Under the pieces are notes generated by a model, which saw only the letters and a program-made list of their open reading frames with translations, was not told the origin of the DNA and made no database searches. Shown piece after piece: positions 11,590 through 21,669 of a stretch of DNA of 64,000 bases (positions are counted from its first letter, which is position 1; each line of letters starts with the position of its first letter). Origin of the DNA: Trematomus loennbergii. Taxonomy: Eukaryota > Chordata > Actinopteri > Perciformes > Nototheniidae. The stretch covers positions 124,001 to 188,000 of the forward strand of contig JAAOOA010000589.1 of NCBI GenBank assembly GCA_012861695.1, given 5' to 3'. The position numbers were made by a program, and so were the translations under genes.

Positions 11590-11966
11590 TATATGTGAAT
11601 ACAAAGCTAGGCTACTGCCTGACTCACTGCTGCTGTTTTCCTCCGAGTCTGAGAAAGTAACACACGTTGTCGGATAATTAAGCTCCGTGTTTTGTTATGA
11701 AGCCGGTGTTCAGGAAGCTGCTGGTGTGGATATGGAGGAGACTTTTTGATCCACACTTTGGATTTCCTGCCCGACCAAATGAACTTAATGACCAGGCACA
11801 TCTCTGAATGAAGTCTGAGGGTTTCCGGCTGATGCGTCATAGCACATGCAGCGCGCGGATGGAGCTTTTATTATTTTTAATATAATCCTTTTTTTTTCAA
11901 CTAATCGACTAATGAAAAATTGCTCGATTAAGACTTTATTAGTCGACTATTAGGGGGCAGCCCTAG
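11590..11966 (-). mobile_element. hAT (ZBED-type) 5' end fragment, copy 1
   Basis: On the minus strand it starts at the CAGGGCTGCCCCC terminus (about 11953-11966), runs through TAATAGTCGACTAATAAAG, and contains the start of a BED-finger peptide (SGRKSKVW). A better preserved copy lies at 46170-46552. Confidence 0.6.
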
Positions 11967-11987
11967 TTCGTTAAGTAATCTTCGGTA

Positions 11988-12760
11988 CTACGTCATTGAT
12001 GCATTTGCCAATGTAGCAGATGACCGCGTCCATGTGTGTGTTGATGTTTTCGTCCTCAAACACACACCACTAGTTTCAAAGCAGTGCTGCAGAGCTGAGT
12101 CTGACTCCTCACTGCAGCGCTGTATAGTCCGTGTCACCGGCCTGTCCTGTTTGAGTTTCTGCCTGTAAACTGGCAGCAGCAGCAGTGAGATGTAGTCTGA
12201 TTTGCCGAAGGGAGGGTCGAGGGAGAGCTTTATATCCATGTCGGAAAGGGGAATAATCATGGTCCACTGTATTTCCACCGCGCGTCGGGCAGCTGATGTG
12301 TTTGTAGTACTTCGGAAGGACCTTCTTCATGTTGGCAGAGTTAAAATCCCCGGTCACAATGAAAGCAGAAGTCTCTGTCCTGTCTATTACACCAAACAGC
12401 TCTTCCAGCGCTGTGTTGTTGTCAGCGTGTGGCGGAACATACACTGCTGTAAGCACAACCGCTGTAAATTCCCTCTGCAAATGGAAAGGCCTGCATCCGA
12501 TCATGAGGTGCTGTAAATGAGGAGAACAATCCGAAGAAATAATCCCCACATCTGTGCACCAGTTATTGTTCACCATAAAGCACACACCTTCTCCCTTACT
12601 TTTCCCTGAGTTTACAGTCCGGTCCTGGTTAAAAATAGAAAATCTGTCGGGGATAGAGGAGTTGAGCCAAGTCTCCTGTATTGACCAATTGGCTCGCTGC
12701 TGCCTAACTGTGACTTGGACCCAAGTACCCTTCAACAACGATTTCCCCATTTATATCAGG
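11988..12760 (-). pseudogene. LINE APE-type endonuclease fragment
   Basis: The minus-strand frame 12750-12109 encodes QETWLNSSIPDRF, DRTVNSGKSKGEGVCFMVNN, a TAVYVPPHAD stretch, FIVTGDFNSANMKKVLPKYY and CPTRGGNTVDHDYSP. These correspond to conserved blocks of an apurinic endonuclease-like LINE domain, including the GDFN block. A second frame (12278-11988) continues with PPFGKSDYISLLLLPVYRQK, so at least one frameshift separates them. The fragment is truncated at both sides and separated from the RT piece at 10.6-11.4 kb by a hAT fragment in a geometry that does not make them one insertion. Confidence 0.7.
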
Positions 12761-12769
12761 ACAGCAGAA

Positions 12770-14819
12770 CATCTACCTATATTCCATCGCAGAGTGAAAC
12801 CAAGCGGTTTCCAATGCATCAAACTTGACACAACAAAAAAATATACTACTTAAAAGGCTTCGCCCATTTGAAACCAATGCACTAGCACTGGTAAAACAGT
12901 GGTTTAGCTGATTTTAAGCATCTGATGGAATTAACAACACATACAAACTTCTTACTCATTATAGCACCAAAACTAAACACAGATTTGTGTAGATTTGTTG
13001 GCATGTCGTAAAGTCGTTCAGACACGTTTTGTAAAATGTCCCCATTTCAATGTTTTTCCTTTTTTTCTTTATTCTTTGTGGTGACGATCATTTTCCTGTA
13101 AATACTACAGCTTTAAGCCACTGGCTGGGTAGATGAATATGTGTCATTGCGCAACAATAAAAACTATTGATTGACATTTGTTACTTGAATTATAAATATT
13201 GCTTCAAATATTAATTTGAACATGCTAGGAAACAGACCACATGCTGCATCAATACAAAAGCTGCATAGTATGGTTATTTGCATGTATTTATATTTGTGTA
13301 CTATCTAATAGGGACACAAGCAAAATAGAAAAATATCATCCACTATTTTGGGTGAAAATGAATGAGTGTAACTAACATCTTCTTTGCAGTATCCAGTTAT
13401 TAGTTTTTGTGTTATGGTAGTGCACCTTTATATTTATTTACATGAATGTATTTCAATGTCATGTGCATAGAAACAAAATATTCTGTCTTTTATGGTTATA
13501 CAATTACTTATTCTTCCTTTGTGGCCACTTGATTATTGTAATGGGATTGTCTCCCTTTTGAACTTTGAACCATTTCACTACCTGATTTGACCCTTACCTG
13601 ATAAATGGGCTCTTTAAATAAACCATTGTACTACCAAACTAAAAGATCTGTGACACTGCATGGATGATTTTATTCCGCATTGGCCTATATTCTTCCCTAA
13701 CATTAGTAATACGTTTTCAGTCTTTACTGTGCAGTGAAGGAACAATTGGAAATCCTTCATGTCTGTCAAAAGGTGATTGTGTGTTTTGTGATTAACATTT
13801 GAAAACGAATTAAGATGAACTAAGATAAATTATCATATATACCATAGGATAGATTTTCAGAATGAATACCTACTTATTGAAATATGAAGTAGACATGTTG
13901 TAGGTTTAGCCTTTTCCGTGTTGATTACAGCTTAGGGCTTAGGCAGGCAATAGGAATAAAAAAAAGAAAAGAAAATTCAGATTTTGTATTCAAGTTTGTA
14001 TTGTTAAAATTGTAAGATTGAAAAAAACAATAAAAAGACGATAGATTTCCTGAGCTTTCTGTCTCTCTAGGGATTAGCCTATAATTTACACACATTAAAA
14101 TACCATTATGGATCCTGAATCTGGCCAATACCTGTCCCTGGCTATATTACAAGCCACAAAGTAAACTGACAACCCTAACTAAGTAAGATATTTTATTGAC
14201 ATTTTATACAGTATGATACTAAATTCACAACAATAACAGTATAGAACAACTTCTAAACTGTATGGTTAACCAAATCCAAACTTAAAATTAATTATAGAGA
14301 AATTAATTCATTTAAGATGTAATCACCTCTATACGAATATTTCCTGAAAAAATAACGATAGCCCCGCCTCTCCCCACCTCTCCCCTGCTCACTGCTGTAG
14401 CATGGCCAGTAGCCATCTGTGACGATCAACTATCAAAAATAGCTGTGTTAATTAAACGCACAAGGGGTTCTTGAATGAAATAATATTATAAAAGGCAAAC
14501 CAGAATTGTTAACGCCCAATATAGTCAGAGTCAGATTTCATGCATTGATCCATTATATTGACAATTTTCCAGCCAAACAACACAAACAAAATTAAACAGT
14601 CCGCTCTGCGATACACCAAAATTGTCTTTACTGCCTAATCCAGGCCATTATTGTTCATTGCTCCTGCGCCCGTCGGCGGCAAAAAGAGAAATGTTTATAA
14701 TCCACACAAAAAAAAGGAAACACGAGGACCGGCGTGTCACAGAGGAGCGATCTCACCCGGTGTTTGTAGAGAATATCTCTCTTTCTGAGCGCGTCCTCTC
14801 CACGGAGACGTGCTTCTTG
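12770..14819. other. AT-rich intergenic region without recognised features
   Basis: Two kilobases without convincing coding potential, paired repeats or tRNA-like structures. Confidence 0.5.
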
Positions 14820-14827
14820 GTCGGTCG

Positions 14828-16404
14828 CAGTGTTAATTTCGTCAACGAAAACTATGACGAAAAATGTTCGTCAACGACCTTTTTTACATGACTAAGACGA
14901 GACGATAACGAGCTAAAAATAGATTCTTGATAACGAAAATTTGACGAAATGTATATTTAGTTTTCGTTGACGAGACGAGACGGGACTAAGGTGTTAATGG
15001 TGGACTAGCGGACATTCAAAATACAGCATATTTTCCCCCAATTGCCCGTCTTGTCTGTCAAAATGCATCTTACATTTCTAACTTGTAATATCATTATTTC
15101 CGCTCTCTTCACTCCAGAAGAGCGATCTCTCTCTGTCTCTCTGTGTGCGGGGGGCGGGGCCTAACAGACACGCTGCAGCGGCACACAGAGATCTGCCGGG
15201 GACGGAGCGTTCAGAAGTATAGAGACACTACAAGGCTCGATGTGGACAAAGCTCGTTTGCCATGTTTTCGCGTTAGCGCGTTGACACGAGTAGAGTAGTC
15301 TGTCCAAACAGCCGGCCAAAAGGAGTCATATTCAGTCGGAGAAATGCACAATTTTCGACTTCCTTAATCGTAGCTCTGTTGCCCCAATTACGAGTAACGT
15401 TATCACATCAGGTGTGCAGAGGTGGGAGAAGTACTCGGATCTTGTCGCTAAGTAAAAAATACCATAGTGTAGGAAGAGTTCCTCAAGTCAAAGTATGATC
15501 ATCAAAATATATTTAAAGTAGCGACAGTACAAGTAGTGATTGTGCAGATTGGTCCATTTCAGAATAATATATATGATATGTTTTATAATGATTGATCATT
15601 AAGTGTTCTCAAAGCTGGTAAAGGTGCAGCTAGTTTGAATGATATATTATATATCTGTATACTGCTTGTGAATTTACTAAAGTCTGAGTTAACACTTGAT
15701 TATATTTCACATCATTCATCCACATCTGTAAAGTAACTAAAGGTATTAAATACATGTAGTGGAGTAGAAGTACACCATTTAACTATGAACTGTAGTGGAG
15801 TAGAAGTACACAGTAGCAAAACATTTAAATACTCCAGTAAAGTACAAGTACCTCAACATTTTACTCAAGTACAGTACAATATTTTAACATAATTATATAT
15901 ATTTAATTTATTTCACATTTTAAATAAAGCAATTAATTCGGTTAACAATTTGTTAGTTTTTTCCTTTAAAAAATAACAAAAAGTAAATACAAGAATACCG
16001 TTAAAGTACCGGATCGATAAGCAGTATTGATAAGACTAGCAGTACCGTAGAAAACCTTAATGATACCCATCCCTAGATATACACAAGTAAAGTGTTAAGA
16101 GAGTGAAATGTTGCTTTACGAATTTCAACACTTGATGCTGTCACCTTGATTACAATTTCAGATACCTGTATTTGCCTGAACTGAATTGGTTTTAAAGAGA
16201 GAAAACATTTTGACTAAAAGTTGACTAAAATGTAATCTTTCATCAACTAAAAGTAGACTAAAACGTTTTGAGTTTTCGTCGACTAAAACTAGACTAAAAC
16301 TATGAAGGATAGAAATGACTAAAATGTGACTAAAACTAATTACCATTTTCGTCTAAAGACTAAGACTAAGACTAAATCAAAAACAGCTGCCAAAATTAAC
16401 ACTG
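14828..16404. mobile_element. Complete hAT MITE (CAGTGTTAATTT ends) with 8-bp target duplication
   Basis: The element starts CAGTGTTAATTTCGTCAACG and ends AAAATTAACACTG. It is flanked by the perfect 8-bp direct repeat GTCGGTCG (14820-14827 and 16405-16412), as expected for hAT. Its subterminal regions are rich in GACTAAAA / GACGAAA repeats. It is 1577 bp long, has no transposase and contains another MITE (15417 to about 15880). A truncated copy of the same composite is at 43186-43700. Confidence 0.9.
15417..15880. mobile_element. Tol2-like hAT MITE nested in the 14828-16404 element
   Basis: It starts CAGAGGTGGGAGAAGTACTC and ends in AGTACAAGTACCTCAACATT...ACTCAAGTACAGTAC. The TGGAGTAGAAGTACA motif is repeated at about 15760 and 15795. 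The right terminus lacks the expected CACCTCTG, so it is slightly truncated. The same insertion is present in the 43.2-43.7 kb copy. Confidence 0.75.
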
Positions 16405-16639
16405 GTCGGTCGATGCAATATCCACAGATTCGGTTTCTTTCAGTTAACTTCCCCGTTGCATTTATCCATATATTTACATGCTGAGGAAATTACTATATCC
16501 CGCTGAATACCAGCAATCGCCACACACACTTCCTCCTGTCAGTAGCTACTGCTAGTGCTACTGCTACTGACCATGCTACAGATATTAGTGCAAAATCTAC
16601 AGCTCCTCTACCACAACCATCAGCAACAAGTGGACATGG

Positions 16640-16915
16640 AGAATTACATGAACTACATGTTGCTAAATCCACCGCGGGGCATAAACAGAAGGGTAGCCAT
16701 GGCAACATTGCTGCGGGGCTGCTCCGGAATCTTCTTCTCTGCTTTTGGTGTATTTTGTGGCGGAAGTTACAGCGCCACTTACAGTCCCGGCATATGTACT
16801 ACAGCGTGTCCTGCGCTTTCGAGCGGTCTCGTGTGGAAGTACAGCGCCACTTACAGTCCCGGCATATGTACTACAGTGTTTCCAGCGGTCTCGTTTGAAC
16901 AGACACGTTAAATGA
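16640..16915. repeat. Fragment of the 6.2-7.2 kb MITE with an ~83 bp tandem duplication
   Basis: AAACAGAAGGGTAGCCATGG and TACAGCGCCACTTACAG...GGCATATGTACTACAG match 6828-6930. The unit TACAGCGCCACTTACAGTCC...AGCGGTCTCGT occurs twice head to tail, at about 16768 and 16840. Confidence 0.75.
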
Positions 16916-17629
16916 AACGAATGCATGTGAACGGAAGACTTTTTTGAATATGCATACTGTGCATAAACGCAAACGTTCCCGTGTGCACAACGCCTAAGCG
17001 TTTTTTAAATGTTATTGTAGCTCATTAAAACTTGTCAGTTTAAATATCTCCTTTTAGTAGAGGAACTAAGGCCCCTTTCCGAGGTAGAACAAAGCACAAC
17101 CATGTTTTTTCATTGCTGTAGCGTGAATCACTCACGAGGACAGCTCTGATCCCTCAGAGTGATGGCTAACATCACAGTGACACTCTAAGGCAGGGATGTA
17201 CCCAGGGGGCAAAACCCCATTTTTTCGGAAATCAGACATGGAATGTTGTAAAAGGTTGTCCACCAGAAATGATATCTAGGACCTTCAAGGATCACAACCT
17301 GGGTGGACAACCCGGTCAACTAGCTACTGGAAAGCTACAGTGAGGGTCCAAACAATGCAACCCCTATATGAAAAAAAGTCAAAAATTCTGGCTGGATCAG
17401 ATGCCATCATTTCTCTTTCTGATTGAATATCTCTGTGACAGTTCATAGTAAAGACAAACTGAGCCAACCGATTGAAAGAGCAGAACATAAGCTTTCAGGT
17501 GATGCCTTGGTTAAGCATGTTCTCAATAAGGCCACTAGATGAAACTGTGCCTTTTTTGTCTCTCCAAAGCGAAATCCATTTCAAGCAATGCACTTGTGGT
17601 CCTCTGGATTATTTGCTGTGTTCAAAATG

Positions 17630-17856
17630 GGTAATAATTAATATAATAATAATACATTTGATTTATATAGCGCTTTTCCTGGTGCTCAAAGCGCTTAACA
17701 AGCAAGTAAAGAAGAAAAATAACAACAAAAGTAAAAGGTGCTAAACTAGGTGGAATAAGGGTGAGGGGTTAGTGGATTAGGAGTTGAAGGCAAGAGTGAA
17801 AAGGTGAGTTTTGAGGGATTGTTTGAATGATGTGAGAGTGTTGGCAGATTGGAGTA
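17630..17856 (+). mobile_element. Dispersed 'TTTATATAGCGCTTTT' repeat inserted in the left arm
   Basis: The right arm at ~23725 is an uninterrupted empty site (GTATATTTACCAATTTTGAACAC). In the left arm the corresponding GTAA / TAAATATACT is separated by an ATAATAATAATACATTTG-led unit with ATTTATATAGCGCTTTTCC and GCTCAAAGCGCTTAACAAG. GTAA/AGTAA at the borders suggests a short target duplication. This family is common in fish genomes, and I cannot assign it to a LINE or SINE with certainty. Confidence 0.7.
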
Positions 17857-20855
17857 AATATACTTAAAAGATTATTTCTATATAACATATTGAAGGGTTT
17901 ACGTTAATATACAGAAGGTTTACTGCCGATGCTAATTTGAATTGATTCAATGTTTACAGATTTTCCAGCAAGTGAGAGGATTTTAAGCTAGCTAGCTAGC
18001 TAGCTAGCCAGCACTGTTACTGTAAACTACAATTCTTTAATCATTTGTAAATCAGTTTTACAGTGTTAACATTTAACAACCTATTAATAATGCATACCCA
18101 CTTAACGGGAAGAAACTCAGTTAACAGACCATAATAACAATTTTTACCTAAACGGAACACAATTCCAACACCAAGCGTCTAAATCGTCTAAAATGAAAAC
18201 ATGCTAACGCTACATTAGTGGCAATTTTTTTACTTCATGCTATGAACAAACGACATGTCATATGAAAGCTGAGATTCCACATATTCCATTGGTATAAGTC
18301 TCATCACTGTACGACCAAAACTCACTGAGCTAGCAGCCAGGAAAGAGCAACAAACAACTTCACTTTACGGAGCCATAACTATATATGTCTTCCCTTTGAG
18401 GTTTCAAAAGTTGTGTTCAAGGGCATAACAACACTGCTAAAGGTTAATCCAATGTCTCTGTGTCACTTTGAAATGAGGTGTATCATTGCTTTGATAACAA
18501 GATTATTCATATACCCCTTTTTGTTGTGAAAAATACTCATTCATTCTGGGCATGTCATTTTCGAGTCTGAGGCCTGAAAAATAGGCCCTGTGTTTAAGAG
18601 GTTAAGTAGCAAGAGGAAAGGATATAGTGAGTACTAAGTATTAAGACAGACTGTACTGCATATGCTTAAAATATTGTAATTTCTATAAACTTTCTATTGT
18701 AATCAGTCAATTGTAACCACTACTTAATTATTACAGTGGTATTGGCCTGTCAAAAATAGTAATCTAAGCCTGTAGCAAGATTACAAGCCAGCCAAAGAAA
18801 CGTGTGGCAGACATGCTATGCTTGCTATGGCACTGAAGCATTAACCATGTAAGAAGAGCTGTGAAGACAAAACCTCTGACTACAAAAAGTGTCTTATATG
18901 TCAAGAACACTCTACGATAGACCTGTACTGTATTAATCCATCAACAATTTCAAAGTTTATAAAAGCCATGAATGCTAGACAAGACGAGGTCTTTCATAGA
19001 CTGCACTATGCGTCTGCAGAAGAAAAATGGTTTGAAGACAGAACACCAAAGTGGCACCGGAAATGTCGAGGATTCCTTGTGAAATCATTGTGTGACCGGT
19101 ACCGAGAAATTCTGAGGGAGCTTGGTATCAAAACGGCAGATCAGTACCGATCGACTACACTGAAATTGAAGCTGTGAACGTGTTTCAATCCTTGACCAGA
19201 CCTGTGGTTCAGGCTTCATATGTGCATCAGCTGTACCCCTCGGTGATGCCCTTGAGAAGCTGAAGCGACTAGAAGCAGACCATAAGGAGGACGAGAAATA
19301 CCATGCATTGCGGCAAGCTGCAAAGATTCTTCGAACAGACTGTGTGAATTGCAAGAGGCAAACTCATAAGAAGCATTCAACTGAGATATCCTTCAAATCT
19401 GCTAATGACATGGTTCCTGACTCACTCTTGACAGCACAAATTGAGAAGGTCATGCAGCAGGTTGAAACTGATGGTGTTTACGTCCCAGAGACCATGATGG
19501 AAAAACAGCGAGATCCCCCATGTGTTTGCCATGGACAATCTGGACTGGAAGATGAAGACACTGGGGGGTGGGAGTTGTAATGCCACCACTGCAATCATAA
19601 TTGAAAACCAAAAGATTGTGCGGGTCCAGGATGGTGCCAGACTCCCCACTTCTACCTTGGACAGAAAGAAGACTCTCTCTGATGTTGCTGACCTACCTGC
19701 TCCCAGGTCAGGTCATTGAGCATATTGAGAAGCTAGAGAGTCTGGATACTTCCTCAGATGGCACAGCTGAATACCTGTTACTTATGTGGCGCCTAGCAAG
19801 AATGGTTACAACTTCAGAGTTGCTGGATGCTCCTCCAGATGCAGAAGCAGGACAGAGAAACACAACACTGGCAGTCACAAGTAGAACATGTTGTGAAGAT
19901 GTTGTTTGAGAAAGACACCACTGCTACTGAGAAGTTAGAGATCATCCATATGTCACGTCCACAGATATCAATCCTACAAGAACAGGTGTTACTTTTCCAG
20001 GAATCTCTGAATGAGCACCCAACTGCAGTTTTCTGGTCAATCTTTCTGGAGATGTCAGACATTCTCCACAGGTTCATCTACTACCAGCGGGAAAGTAACT
20101 GGGCAGGACATTTCTGTGAATCAGCACGAATGCTACCTTACCTCACTGCAGCAGGACACTACAAATATGGGCAGCAGTCTTTGCCTCTGTATTTGGCTGA
20201 GATGAAGAAACTGCCAGAGACAGCCACAGAGGCACATGAAGCACTGATGGCAGATGCATTTGTTGGAAGGAGAGCAGATGGAAACCACAATGGTGTCTCT
20301 CCTGACATGCTTCTGGAGCAGACATATAATGCAGATGCCAAGGAGGCAAGTCGTCTAGATGGTATTACACTCAATCGTGCTGCCAGGATGAAGTGGGTCT
20401 ACACAAAACCACTCACTGCAGCTATCTCTGCAGAGCTCAAGTCTATGCTGCACCTCCATTCCTCCAGCCGCCACCATGAATCTGGTTGGAGTCGTGTCAA
20501 CAGGGATGCAGAGATGGTAGTCAAGGTCATGGCAGCAGTAGAGACCAACCCATTCACGACAGCCACACCATCCCTGATTAATATATCAACTGGTGAGTGT
20601 GCAGATCCCACAGTCAAAGACAACCTGACAAGTGTGAAAGCAGTTGGTTTGAAGGCATTGTCAGAGTCACTGTCCAGTGACCAGAAGAAGACAAGTGTTG
20701 TAAAGCTAAACACCTTCCATACACAAAACAGGATGAAACCAAAGAAGTCTGGTGGGAAAACCTCTGCACCTGGCAAGAGCAATGAAGTCACTGCCCTTCT
20801 GCGCATGACCCAGATCATTGTCAGTGGTGGAGAACTCAACATTGTTGACTTCATA

Positions 20856-21669
20856 AGCCGCGTTCACACCGGAGTACTTTTCACCGTACTTTTCGCGTTT
20901 AGTTCCGTTAGTACCCCTTATGTCGCGTTCTCACCAAAAAGAGCGCTTAATCTCGGGAACTTTTACCCCCATTTTAGTGCCTGCTGAGAGATGGTACTTT
21001 CCTGGGGGAAAAAAGTGCCCCAGTTCTGATTGGCTGGGCAAATTGCAAACCACGCCCCGTACAACTCTGAAATGTTTTGTAGAGCCGCCATTTTATTATC
21101 CTGGCATTAGCATTATTAGCATTAGCATTCGCCCAGTGCACAAACGCAGAGAGACTAACTTATGGCAACACAAAATAAAACATGGGAGCGGTGGAGATGA
21201 GGTGTCGGCGTTCTGGCGATTTACTCGGAAGGCTTCAGTAGAAGCTGCTGGGACTCCCAGCAGCTTCTACTGAAGCCTTCCGAGTAAATCGCCAGAACGC
21301 CAGAACGCCACCATGGGAGCGGTGGAGATGAGGTGTCGGCGTTCTGGCGATTTACTCGGAAGGCTTCAGTAGAAGCTGCTGGGACTCCCAGCAGCTTCTA
21401 CTGAAGCCAGTCCCCAACTCCGGGACTCCGGCCGGGACTCCGGCCGGGGACTCCGGGTGGCAGTATACGCCGTGAAGTTGTTTGCGGCCTGCCAGTAAAC
21501 CCAAAGCAGAAGAAGACGAAGTGACGTCAGCGGCTCATTTACGTAATCTTCCCTCAGGGAAAAGTACTCCGGTGTGAACGCGATCTGTACTAAATGCCCT
21601 GGGGTAATAAGTGCCGGGGCACTGAGTGCCGGCACTAAATACGGCAAAGTACTTGGTGTGAACGCGCCT
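20856..21669. mobile_element. Harbinger-like MITE inserted in the transposon ORF, with ATA duplication
   Basis: The ends AGCCGCGTTCACACCGGAGTA and its inverted partner (to 21669, ...GGTGTGAACGCGCCT) are flanked by ATA (20853-20855 and 21670-21672). Removing the 814 bp and one ATA joins two reading-frame segments in phase, so the boundaries are well supported. The interior holds an unusual double fold-back at 21181-21408. Confidence 0.85.
21181..21408. repeat. 95-bp perfect palindrome and a second, partial copy
   Basis: 21207-21253 and 21255-21301 are perfect 47-bp inverted arms around a single C. The ~97 bp unit starting CATGGGAGCGG is repeated 131 bp further (21312-21408). There the palindrome is only 23 bp per arm around 21385. 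This lies inside the Harbinger-like MITE. Confidence 0.9.

Noticed and set aside
10340..12760. One LINE with RT and endonuclease inverted against each other
   Set aside because: RT (plus) lies left of endonuclease (minus) with a hAT end between them; twin priming explains 10348-11403 alone but not the addition of 11988-12760.
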